NCBI RefSeq assembly: GCF_003384035.1
Contig: NZ_QQAK01000009.1
Span: 372,001 to 436,000, forward strand
Origin: Sporosarcina sp. BI001-red
GTDB lineage: Bacteria; Bacillota; Bacilli; Bacillales_A; Planococcaceae
Length of the DNA stretch: 64,000 bases
Reading direction: 5' to 3'
Of this stretch, positions 11,899 through 20,213 are shown piece after piece. Below the pieces are notes generated by a model. It saw only the letters and a program-made list of their open reading frames with translations, searched no databases and was not told the DNA's origin. A program made the translations under genes and the position numbers. Position 1 is the first letter of the stretch, and each line of letters opens with the position of its first letter.

Positions 11899-14170
11899 CA
11901 CAAATATCCAGTCATTTATTGACGAGTTAAGACAAGATCCGGAATTCGCGACGAATGTGAAGCATTACAAAGTGACAGAAGGAAAAGATGCCATCTATGC
12001 TACATTTCCCGACAAATTGCATCCTTCATTAAAAAAGGCTCTTTCGCAAAAAGGGATACATCAATTATATAGCCACCAACGGAAAGCATTTGACTTCGCT
12101 CAACAAAAGAAATCTTATACAGCTGTTACTCCAACGGCTTCTGGTAAATCTCTTTGTTATCATTTACCTGTACTTCAAAGCATATTGGAGAACGAAGCAT
12201 CGCGAGCTTTGTATCTCTTTCCTACAAAGGCGCTTGCGCAAGATCAATTAGCTGATCTACATGAACTGATTGAAGCGAGTGGAGAATCGATTCTAAGTTA
12301 TACGTATGACGGAGATACCGCACCAGGTCTTAGAACAAAGGTTCGGAAATCAGGTCATATCGTGTTAACGAATCCAGATATGCTGCATTCCGGAATTTTA
12401 CCTCATCATACAAAATGGGTTTCACTTTTTGAAAACTTGAAGTATATCGTGATTGATGAATTGCATACGTATAAGGGAGTGTTTGGTACACATGTTGCCC
12501 ATGTGTTAAGACGCTTAAAAAGAATTTGTGCATATTATGGAAGCGATCCGGTGTTCATCTGTACTTCGGCAACTATAGCGAACCCTCAGCAACTGGCGGA
12601 AAACCTGACAAATTCTTCAATGGAGCTCATTTCGGATAACGGGGCGCCTGCTGGCAAAAAGCACTTCTTGTTTTACAATCCACCTGTTGTTCATGAAACG
12701 TTCGGAATTCGAAGGAGTGCTGTCTTGGAAGTTCGGGATATCGCTTCCCGTCTTTACCGGGAAGGGATTCAAACCATCATTTTTGCAAAAAGTAGAGTGC
12801 GCGTAGAAATGCTCGTAACGTATATGAAAGAGCTCACAAAAAAGAAATTGATGGATGAGACGATCATGGGGTACCGAGGCGGTTATCTTCCTTCAGAGCG
12901 TCGTAAAATTGAAAAAGGTCTTCGAAATGGAGCGATTAAGACGGTAGTCAGCACAAATGCACTGGAACTTGGCATCGATATCGGTCAACTCCAAGCATGT
13001 GTGATGACAGGTTACCCGGGAAATATCGCAAGTGCGTTGCAACAAGCAGGACGTGCGGGAAGACGACAAGATGATGCACTCATTATATATGTCGCGCAGT
13101 CCATGGCGTTGGACCAGTACATTATTGAGCACCCTGATTACTTATTAGGCGGATCTCCAGAAGAAGCGCATATTCACCCTGACAATATTGTCATTCTCAT
13201 GGATCATTTACGTTGTGCCTCATTTGAACTCCCTTTTTCGGTAAACGACCAGTACGCTGAGTTCGATGTCCAACAGCTATTGGAGTTTTTAGCTGCTGAA
13301 GGAGTTCTTGTTTTGGCAGGAGAACACTGGCATTGGATGACAGAACGTTTCCCTGCGAGTGAAGTAAGTTTACGTTCGGCTTCACAAGAAAATGTTGTGA
13401 TTATTGATAAAACCAGACCTAAAGAAACAACGGTCATTGGGGAAATGGATCGATTCAGTGCAATGACACTGCTACATGAAGAAGCAATCTATTTGCACCA
13501 AGGTACACAATTCCAAGTTGAAATGCTAGATTGGGAAGAAAAGAAGGCGTATGTGACAGAAGTGGATGTTGATTACTTCACAGACGCCAATTTAGCTGTT
13601 GAGCTAAAAGTAATCAGCGAAGATAAAAAGCAGAAGCAGAATTCCTGGACGGTGGCTTTCGGAGATTTAGCCGTTCTTGCGATCCCGACAATTTTTAAGA
13701 AGATCCGGTTCGATTCTCATGACAATATCGGTTCGGGACCTATTTATTTGCCAGCTGAAGAGCTCCATACAGCATCTACATGGTTCGCATTTGATGTTCC
13801 TGAAGGATGGACAGAGGCTACCTTGACTGACGCGATGACAGGGGCCGCCCATGCGATGCAATCTTTCATTCCTTTGTTTGTACAATGCGATAGAACCGAT
13901 ATTCATGTAGTCCCCCAAGTGAAAGCAGTCCATACAGAAAAGCCGACGTTTTTCATCTATGATAGTTATCCCGGAGGAATCGGATTAAGCGAAAAGATGT
14001 ATGACCTATGGAATCCGTTGCTTTGCCAAGCTGCTTCTCATGTTCGTTCATGTGAATGTGAAGCGGGATGCCCAATTTGTACAGGTCCACCGGAATCTGA
14101 TATGAATCTGAAACTAGGTGCTGCAGAGCTTTTGAAGAGTTTAGCAGGCGGTGACGCGCGTGTCTTATGA
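11888..14170 (+). CDS. mrfA: DEAD/DEAH-box helicase MrfA (YprA), DUF1998
   Basis: 760 residues. In B. subtilis MrfA and MrfB form a nucleotide excision pathway for mitomycin C damage that is separate from UvrABC. Visible parts are the Walker A-type motif PTASGKS, the DEAH-type box VIDELHTYKG, SATIANPQQ (motif III), and QQAGRAGRR (motif VI). A C-terminal DUF1998 region carries four closely spaced cysteines (CECEAGCPIC), a likely metal site. The ATG at 11888 is preferred over an in-frame ATG at 11855 because GAGGAAGGCGGGG precedes it. It overlaps both yppE and mrfB, so the three genes are probably one operon. Confidence 0.93.
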   Translation: MATNTNIQSFIDELRQDPEFATNVKHYKVTEGKDAIYATFPDKLHPSLKKALSQKGIHQLYSHQRKAFDFAQQKKSYTAVTPTASGKSLCYHLPVLQSILENEASRALYLFPTKALAQDQLADLHELIEASGESILSYTYDGDTAPGLRTKVRKSGHIVLTNPDMLHSGILPHHTKWVSLFENLKYIVIDELHTYKGVFGTHVAHVLRRLKRICAYYGSDPVFICTSATIANPQQLAENLTNSSMELISDNGAPAGKKHFLFYNPPVVHETFGIRRSAVLEVRDIASRLYREGIQTIIFAKSRVRVEMLVTYMKELTKKKLMDETIMGYRGGYLPSERRKIEKGLRNGAIKTVVSTNALELGIDIGQLQACVMTGYPGNIASALQQAGRAGRRQDDALIIYVAQSMALDQYIIEHPDYLLGGSPEEAHIHPDNIVILMDHLRCASFELPFSVNDQYAEFDVQQLLEFLAAEGVLVLAGEHWHWMTERFPASEVSLRSASQENVVIIDKTRPKETTVIGEMDRFSAMTLLHEEAIYLHQGTQFQVEMLDWEEKKAYVTEVDVDYFTDANLAVELKVISEDKKQKQNSWTVAFGDLAVLAIPTIFKKIRFDSHDNIGSGPIYLPAEELHTASTWFAFDVPEGWTEATLTDAMTGAAHAMQSFIPLFVQCDRTDIHVVPQVKAVHTEKPTFFIYDSYPGGIGLSEKMYDLWNPLLCQAASHVRSCECEAGCPICTGPPESDMNLKLGAAELLKSLAGGDARVL

Positions 14171-15437
14171 ACAAAATCTCATGAAAATGAAAGGTATGTT
14201 AAAAAAATCGAAAGCAGATTCCTCAAAGCCTAAAGAAACTTCCAAGATTGTTCAAGCGTCATCCCCTAGTTACGAATCCCAGTGGCTAGCGGCAGGCCTC
14301 GAAAAAGAGATCAATCAATATGGGACCGTCTATAAGAAGATTGTGGATTATGATGAATCCTATACACATGGGAAATATCAATTGACCGAGTTGACGTCCT
14401 CCTTGCAAAAATGGAAGAGTTCAGGGGAAATCCATCCGTTAGCACCAGATCCAGATAAACGACTCCTTTTTTTTGACACGGAAACAACGGGGTTAAAGGG
14501 GACTGGAACTCTTATTTTCTTAATAGGTTTAATCGAACAATATGGAAATGGCTTCAGAATGACTCAATATGTCCTACCTGGTCCGGCGCATGAAGCCGCG
14601 TTCCTTTATGCAACGGGGTTATGGGAAAAGCCGGTTACATTAGTTATGTATAATGGTAAGAGTTTCGATATGCCCCAATTGGATACCAGATGGACAATGA
14701 ATCGGAACGTACTACCCAAATTACCTAAGCACGATCAGATCGACTTGCTCCACGGTTCCAGACGCATTTGGAAACATGAAATGGAGTCGTTCAAACTGCC
14801 CGCAGTCGAAGAAGAACAGCTTGGATTTGTGCGCAAAGACGATATGCCGGGTCACATGGCTCCCATCATCTATCAAGATGCCGTGAAAAATGGTCGTGCA
14901 GAAATGCTGATGGAGATATTGCTCCATAATGAGTACGATATTTTATCACTTGTTACCCTGTATATACGTTCAACTGATCTTCTTTTGCAAGAGGAGTTAT
15001 CAGGAACTGCAATCAGTCAGACGAATATCGGTAAATGGTATGCTGATTTGAAGTCACATAATCGTGCAACTGCCGTCTTAGAGCAAGTGATCGAGGAATA
15101 TGGGACTCAACATCCGACAACTCACTTTCATTTTGGGTTTCTTTTAAAAAAGAATGGGGAATATAATGAGTCACTAGAAGCGTTTGGTGTTTGTATGACA
15201 AAGTCCACGGGGCGTGAACGGATTATTGCTCTTGAGGAAATGGCGAAAATTCATGAGCACAAAAACAAAGACTGCACAAAAGCCTTGCAACTTTGTGGAG
15301 TTGCAAAGGGTCTGCTGGCACGTGATTCCTCTTTAACTGATTCATTTTCTAAGCGCATGATTGCAGAGTTCACAAAACGGGAAATGAGACTGAAAAGAAA
15401 ATTATTTCCCGGGCAAGCGCAGGACTCGACAAAATAA
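14160..15437 (+). CDS. mrfB: RNase H-like exonuclease MrfB (YprB) with TPR-like C-terminus
   Basis: About 425 residues. Partner of MrfA: a DnaQ/RNase H-fold nuclease thought to degrade the damaged strand. LFFDTETTGLKG carries the first Asp and Glu, VMYNGKSFDMPQLDTR the next Asp, and HNEYDILSL the last acidic residue. The C-terminal 130 residues look like helical TPR repeats. The start is uncertain: GTG 14160 gives an N-terminus resembling Bacillus YprB and has GGTG upstream, while GTG 14151 and ATG 14181 are also in frame. It overlaps the end of mrfA by 11 bases. Confidence 0.9.
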   Translation: MSYEQNLMKMKGMLKKSKADSSKPKETSKIVQASSPSYESQWLAAGLEKEINQYGTVYKKIVDYDESYTHGKYQLTELTSSLQKWKSSGEIHPLAPDPDKRLLFFDTETTGLKGTGTLIFLIGLIEQYGNGFRMTQYVLPGPAHEAAFLYATGLWEKPVTLVMYNGKSFDMPQLDTRWTMNRNVLPKLPKHDQIDLLHGSRRIWKHEMESFKLPAVEEEQLGFVRKDDMPGHMAPIIYQDAVKNGRAEMLMEILLHNEYDILSLVTLYIRSTDLLLQEELSGTAISQTNIGKWYADLKSHNRATAVLEQVIEEYGTQHPTTHFHFGFLLKKNGEYNESLEAFGVCMTKSTGRERIIALEEMAKIHEHKNKDCTKALQLCGVAKGLLARDSSLTDSFSKRMIAEFTKREMRLKRKLFPGQAQDSTK

Positions 15438-15523
15438 CACTTCTAATCTTGACGTAAGAAGACAGAATTGGACAGGATATGCTATACTTATAGCAGTTAC
15501 CACTGACGGAAGGACGTTGTTGA

Positions 15524-15820
15524 ATGGAGATTAAATTGGATTCAAAAACGATTCTTGAAAAAGAGTTTAAAACAGGTATGCGCGGTTATAACCAGGAAGA
15601 AGTCGATTTGTTTTTAGATAGTGTAATTCATGATTACGAAAGTTTTAAAAAACGGATCGCTGAACTAGAACGCGAAAACGGAGAACTTCAAAACGAATTA
15701 TCTACTGTCCAGAAACGACCGGCATCAAGCGCCCCTGGGACAACAAACTTTGACTTGTTGAAACGTATTTCTAATTTAGAAAAAGCTGTTTTTGGAAGTA
15801 AACTTTCAGGAAACGAATAA
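15524..15820 (+). CDS. gpsB: Cell division/elongation switch protein GpsB
   Basis: 98 residues. A DivIVA-like cytoplasmic coiled-coil protein that shuttles PBP1 between septum and side wall. The N-terminal membrane-associated dimer includes the [14 protein letters not shown] signature that binds PBP tails; a coiled coil (about 25-65) and a short hexamerising C-terminus follow a Pro/Ala/Ser linker. The ribosome site is a weak GGAAGGACG-type run. Its client ponA is about 5 kb upstream. It is followed by a terminator hairpin that also houses the rnpB promoter. Confidence 0.93.
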   Translation: MEIKLDSKTILEKEFKTGMRGYNQEEVDLFLDSVIHDYESFKKRIAELERENGELQNELSTVQKRPASSAPGTTNFDLLKRISNLEKAVFGSKLSGNE

Positions 15821-15821
15821 G

Positions 15822-15856
15822 TAGAACCCCACTTCCTCTTGCGGAAAGTGGGGTTC
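15822..15856 (+). terminator. gpsB terminator-like hairpin without U-tract
   Basis: Strong stem with AGAACCCCACTT on the left and AAGTGGGGTTCT on the right, and a short loop region. The bases after it are GCTG, not T, so termination may be incomplete. The -35 box of rnpB sits at the loop and right-arm base. Confidence 0.6.
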
Positions 15857-15867
15857 TGCTGTATACT
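15839..15867 (+). promoter_or_regulatory. SigA-type promoter of rnpB
   Basis: TTGCGG at 15839-15844, 17 bases, then TATACT at 15862-15867. The predicted start near 15874 agrees with the 5' end expected for RNase P RNA. The promoter overlaps the gpsB hairpin. Confidence 0.75.
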
Positions 15868-15873
15868 AAGCAA

Positions 15874-16279
15874 GCCATGACGGAAATTCAGGTAATTGCT
15901 GCAGTGCTAGACACTGGAGAGGAAAGTCCATGCTCACACGGTACTGAGATGTCCGTAGTGTTCGTGCCCGGCCAAAAAATAAGCCGGGGCGCTGTTTACT
16001 CAGCTGACGGCGGAAATAATTCCTAAGTCCTTTTAGGATATGGAAGACGTTTCCTGAAAAGTGCCACAGTGACGGAGCTGTATCGGAAACGGTACAGGTG
16101 GAACGAGGTAAACCCCGCGAGTGAGAAACCCAAATTATGGTAGGGGCGCTCTTCCGAAGGAAATGAACGGAGGAAGGGACAGACAATCGTCTGTAGATAG
16201 ATGATTACCACCCTGAGTACGAGGTGTAAACCGTTTGAGTACAAGGGAACAAAACATGGCTTACGAATTTCCTGATGGT
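15874..16279 (+). ncRNA. rnpB: RNase P RNA, bacterial type B
   Basis: About 406 nt; the catalytic RNA that matures tRNA 5' ends (B. subtilis form about 400 nt). The conserved blocks are in order: GAGGAAAGTCCATGCTC, GTAGTGTTCGTGCC, AAAGTGCCACAGTGACG, GGTAAACCCC, GAGAAACCCAAATT, TGTAGATAGATGATT and GGAACAAAACATGGCTTA. The terminal helix closes: GGAAATTC near the 5' end pairs with GAATTTCC near the 3' end, with CCAT/ATGG outside. Position after gpsB and before ypsC is as in Bacillus. Exact ends are estimates. Confidence 0.97.
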
Positions 16280-16298
16280 ACTTACATGTATACATTCG

Positions 16299-16323
16299 TG
16301 CTCTCCTGTATTTATGGAGAGCA
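16299..16323 (+). terminator. Probable rnpB terminator
   Basis: TGCTCTCC at 16299-16306 pairs with GGAGAGCA at 16316-16323, followed by a weak TTTCTG tract. It lies about 20 bases past the mature 3' end. Confidence 0.6.
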
Positions 16324-16403
16324 TTTCTGCGTTAGAAAATAGGTTTGTTCATATATAGTACGTACATAAAGTGATACAACAGTAGAGAGGAAGTGTGCAA
16401 TTA

Positions 16404-17531
16404 ATGAAAGAATACAAATTAGTAGCGACTGCAGCGATGGGGCTTGAGGGACTCGTTGCAGAAGAAGTGAAAGCACTAGGATATGAAACAATGACCGAGA
16501 ATGGAAAAGTTTACTTCTCCGGCGATGCCCATGCAATTGCAAAAGCGAATATGTGGTTGAGAATTGCAGACCGCGTGCGGATTATCGTAGGGGAATTTAA
16601 AGCGACTACTTTCGACGAACTATTCGAAAAGACGAAAGAGTTACCGTGGGAAGATTATCTTCCTGTGGATGCCACATTCCCGGTTGCGGGGAAATCCGTC
16701 AAATCGATTTTATACAGTGTGCCTGATTGCCAAGCAATTGTGAAAAAATCGATTGCTGAAAAACTTAAAACTGTTCATGGCCGTGTTGGATTTTTAGATG
16801 AAACGGGTCCCTTATTCAAATTGGAAGTATCAATTTTAAAAGATAAGGTGACACTAACAATCGATTCGAGTGGTGCGGGTCTTCACAAACGAGGATATCG
16901 CATAGGACAAGGGGATGCCCCGTTAAAAGAAACGTTAGCTGCTGCTCTTGTTAAAGTGACAAAGTGGAACCCAGATCGACCATTTGTAGATCCATTCTGT
17001 GGATCAGGTACAATTCCGATTGAAGCTGCGATGTTAGGACAAAATTTAGCACCAGGCTATAATCGGGAGTTTTTATGTGAACAGTGGCCTTGGATGGCAG
17101 AATCCGTTTGGGATCGTGTTCGTGAAGAAGTGGAAGACGTCGCAGATTATGATCGCAAACTAATGATCACAGGATCTGACTGGGATCCAGCAATGATAAA
17201 AATCGCAGAAAAAAATGCTGCCGAAGCAGGCTTTTTAGATATCATTAATTGGAATGTTTGCAACGTTGCAGATCTATCACTTGAAGGGGAAAACGGCGTT
17301 TTAGTCGGAAACCCACCGTACGGAGAACGTCTTGGAGAACTTGAGGAAGCTGAAGATATCACAGCTACACTCGGGAACGTTATGAAGCCTTATCCATCAT
17401 GGTCTGTCTACATGCTTTCTTCACTTGAAAACTTTGAGACGATGTATGGTAAAAGAGCCACTAAGAAACGTAAACTCTTCAATGGGTTCATCCGAACAGA
17501 CCTTTACCAGTTCTGGGGCAAACGTAGCTAA
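16404..17531 (+). CDS. ypsC: THUMP-domain class I methyltransferase (YpsC, RlmL-type N2-guanine)
   Basis: 375 residues. An N-terminal ferredoxin-like and THUMP RNA-binding region (about 1-160) is joined to a Rossmann-fold methyltransferase. FVDPFCGSGTIPIEAAM is the SAM-binding motif I and NPPYGERLG the amino-methylation motif IV. The family methylates guanine N2 in 23S rRNA; E. coli RlmL has the same architecture, but the exact target here is inferred. The ATG at 16404 follows GAGAGGAAG; a GTG nine bases upstream is less well placed. A weak repeat, AAGAGAGGATACTCCTCTCTT at 17547-17567, follows the stop. Confidence 0.9.
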   Translation: MKEYKLVATAAMGLEGLVAEEVKALGYETMTENGKVYFSGDAHAIAKANMWLRIADRVRIIVGEFKATTFDELFEKTKELPWEDYLPVDATFPVAGKSVKSILYSVPDCQAIVKKSIAEKLKTVHGRVGFLDETGPLFKLEVSILKDKVTLTIDSSGAGLHKRGYRIGQGDAPLKETLAAALVKVTKWNPDRPFVDPFCGSGTIPIEAAMLGQNLAPGYNREFLCEQWPWMAESVWDRVREEVEDVADYDRKLMITGSDWDPAMIKIAEKNAAEAGFLDIINWNVCNVADLSLEGENGVLVGNPPYGERLGELEEAEDITATLGNVMKPYPSWSVYMLSSLENFETMYGKRATKKRKLFNGFIRTDLYQFWGKRS

Positions 17532-17594
17532 ACTGATTAGATCAAAAAGAGAGGATACTCCTCTCTTTTCTTATGTACTAGAAAGGGGTTCACT

Positions 17595-19502
17595 ATGACT
17601 GGAAAGTTACCATTTGCACTTACACGCGACAAAACATTCTACGAATCACTTAATGAGTGGATCGGAGATACTTTATATGATGAGCTCACCGAAAAAGGAT
17701 TCGACTGTAGAGATGAACAAATCTACATGTCTTTCCAAATCGAGCAAGCACTTCGTCAAAAAGAAGTATTATTTGCTGAGGCTGGCGTCGGGACGGGTAA
17801 AACAATTGCTTATCTACTTCCTGCCATCGCCTATGCACGCTATACAGGCAAACCAGCGCTAATCTCTTGTGCAGACGAAACGTTAATTGATCAGCTCGTG
17901 AAAGAAGAAGGCGATATCCGTAAACTCGGTGAAGCACTAGAGCTCACAATCGATGTGCGACTTGCAAAATCACGTGACCAATATCTTTGCCTGAAGCGTT
18001 TAGAAGAAATGAATCGTGCAGACGAAGACTACGCCGGAGAAGTAGAAGACACCCTCCCGGAATTCGTATACGGGCCAGCTTCATTATCTGAAGTGTATCC
18101 ATACGGAGAACGTTCTTCCTATCCGGATCTAAGTGATGGCGAATGGGAAACAATCAATTATCATCCAATCCAACAATGCGGCGGCTGTGACTTACGGAAC
18201 CGATGTGGTCAAACGATACACCGTAGTGAATATCGGAAAGCATCAGATCTGATCATCTGCTCTCATGATTTCTTTATGGAACACTTGTGGACGAAAGAGT
18301 CTAGGAAACGACAGGGGCAACTTCCTTTATTACCTGAGGTTTCAATGGCTGTTTTCGATGAAGGACATCTACTGGAATACGCAGCGCAGCGAGCCCTAAC
18401 TTATGAAGTACAAGATAGCACGCTACTAGGTCTACTTGAGCGAGTCATGACAGATGGTGTTCGTGAGCAAACGCTTCAACTGATGGAACAACTGATGGAA
18501 TGCCATGAACTGTTCTTCGATTACCTATCTGAATGCGCCCAAGAAGATGGTGAGGAACGACTTGCCATTTCAAAAACTACCGAACTCGTGAACACAGCAC
18601 GTCAAGCAGTTCGACTATCGAATGCATTACTCGAGGAATTTGTCTTTGATAGTGAGCTCTATGTGATACCTGAGTATGACTTAAGAATGGTAGAAGAATA
18701 TCTCGAACAATATATATTCTCGTTAGAATTGTTCTCGGACAATGAGGAAGCTGTCGATTGGGCAGAAGATCGGGAAGGTGAACTGACACTTGTTATCATG
18801 CCAAGATTAGTGACGGATGTTTTACAAGAAAGGCTGTTTTCAGAAAAGCTACCCATTATTTTCTCATCAGCTACTTTATCCGTGCAAAATGATTTTTCGT
18901 TTATCGCGAATAGTCTAGGCATTGAACACTCAGTTTCCTTTTCAATTGAATCCCCATATGATTACGATGAAGTCATGGATCTCAACATAGAATCATTACC
19001 TGAAGGTGGGAAAATGAAACGACTTGTTGAGTTGTTAAATGACGGTGAACAGACACTTGTACTGTTTAAGTCAAAACAATCCATGGAAAACTTCCGCGCA
19101 CAATTGCCGGAAGGACGACTTCCTTTTACAGCGTTTGAGGGAGACCGCGAACTTTCTTCTATTGTTAAAGAATTCCAAGCGAAAAAATGGTCTGCATTTT
19201 GCTCCTATCATCTATGGGAAGGATTGGATATTCCTCATGATGCGTTAACAAGAGTAGTCATTTATGATTTACCAATACCTCCTGCGGATCCGTTATTCAA
19301 TGCGAAGCGGAGTCACGCGGCATCTCCATTTGAAGAAGTGGATTTACCGTACATGCTATTACGTTTACGACAAGGTGTGGGCCGACTTATCCGGACTGCA
19401 ACAGATTCAGGATCTGTTCATATCTTGTTGAACCCTGAAGAATCTAAATTGGTCCCTACTTTCGATTCGATTTTTCCTGTTGCTCCAAAAGTGAAATCCT
19501 GA
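17595..19502 (+). CDS. ypvA: YpvA, DinG/XPD-like helicase with iron-sulfur cysteines
   Basis: 635 residues. Superfamily 2 5'-3' helicase of the XPD/DinG group, without an exonuclease domain. Walker A GVGTGKT lies near 63, a DEGH box (VFDEGHLLEY) near 254, SSATLS in the second half, and RQGVGRLIR as motif VI. Cys132, Cys195, Cys198 and Cys204 lie between motifs I and II, the arrangement that holds the 4Fe-4S cluster in XPD and E. coli DinG. It is therefore a better candidate for true helicase activity than the longer dinG product. The ATG follows AGAAAGGGG. Position after ypsC matches Bacillus. Confidence 0.92.
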   Translation: MTGKLPFALTRDKTFYESLNEWIGDTLYDELTEKGFDCRDEQIYMSFQIEQALRQKEVLFAEAGVGTGKTIAYLLPAIAYARYTGKPALISCADETLIDQLVKEEGDIRKLGEALELTIDVRLAKSRDQYLCLKRLEEMNRADEDYAGEVEDTLPEFVYGPASLSEVYPYGERSSYPDLSDGEWETINYHPIQQCGGCDLRNRCGQTIHRSEYRKASDLIICSHDFFMEHLWTKESRKRQGQLPLLPEVSMAVFDEGHLLEYAAQRALTYEVQDSTLLGLLERVMTDGVREQTLQLMEQLMECHELFFDYLSECAQEDGEERLAISKTTELVNTARQAVRLSNALLEEFVFDSELYVIPEYDLRMVEEYLEQYIFSLELFSDNEEAVDWAEDREGELTLVIMPRLVTDVLQERLFSEKLPIIFSSATLSVQNDFSFIANSLGIEHSVSFSIESPYDYDEVMDLNIESLPEGGKMKRLVELLNDGEQTLVLFKSKQSMENFRAQLPEGRLPFTAFEGDRELSSIVKEFQAKKWSAFCSYHLWEGLDIPHDALTRVVIYDLPIPPADPLFNAKRSHAASPFEEVDLPYMLLRLRQGVGRLIRTATDSGSVHILLNPEESKLVPTFDSIFPVAPKVKS

Positions 19503-19520
19503 TTGAAATGCAAATAGAAC

Positions 19521-19564
19521 AAAACAAAAAGCAACAAGGCATCTGCCTTGCTGCTTTTTGTTTT
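19521..19564. terminator. Bidirectional terminator between ypvA and the CheX-like gene
   Basis: A 21-base nearly perfect stem (19521-19541 with 19544-19564) with A-rich and T-rich flanks serves both converging genes. Confidence 0.9.
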
Positions 19565-19601
19565 ATCCTGATAATACAAAGAACTTTCAACAAAATTCTA
19601 G

Positions 19602-20057
19602 TCAAGCCTCATCGATAGTGAGCAACACGTTTGAAAGTGGAGCGTTATTAAAGTTTAACGGTAATTTAAAGGCCTGTTGGAAACCGTAGAACTTCGTTTC
19701 ACCTGTTAAAACTGTTGGTGGAGAGATATCCAGTGTAAGAGCGTCTTTTTCTAGTAAGGTACACAGAGTTCCTGCAACCATATTTCCGAGTTCACCCGTA
19801 AACGATTCGATCATTTCGCCTTCTATCGACATTCCGAACATGGCCTCACCAATTTGGGAAATTGTCGATTCGTTCGTATCTATTATGAGTCGTCCACGAA
19901 CATCGCCAAGCAATGCGATGAGTACGCTTAGTTCTTTTTGTTCATAGGGCTGTGTAGTAAGCGATGGTGGAAGAACGTCGAATTTAATAGGGATAACAGT
20001 AGTTAGAGCTTGAATAGTACTATTCAATATATGCTGGATCGTTTTTGAATCAGTCAT
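19602..20057 (-). CDS. CheX/CheC-like chemotaxis phosphatase family protein
   Basis: 151 residues. The ESFTGELGNMVAGTL block has the ExxxN phosphatase pattern of CheC/CheX/FliY, and length and overall beta-rich layout fit CheX, which removes phosphate from CheY. No chemotaxis or flagellar gene is nearby, so the partner response regulator cannot be named. It could instead be a diverged, non-motility CheX relative. AAAGAGGTG precedes the ATG well. A possible promoter on the same strand has TACTAT as -10 about 40 bases upstream. Confidence 0.75.
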   Translation of the reverse strand: MTDSKTIQHILNSTIQALTTVIPIKFDVLPPSLTTQPYEQKELSVLIALLGDVRGRLIIDTNESTISQIGEAMFGMSIEGEMIESFTGELGNMVAGTLCTLLEKDALTLDISPPTVLTGETKFYGFQQAFKLPLNFNNAPLSNVLLTIDEA

Positions 20058-20213
20058 TTAGACACCTCTTTAGCTGGTAATAATAGTACAATGATACCAC
20101 CTGGATCATCAATTGTATAGAGTATTTCTATAATTAAAGACCTGGAATATATGAATAGAGTGTGAACGATATATAATGGTATGATAGACAAAGCTATAGG
20201 AGAAGGGATCGAA

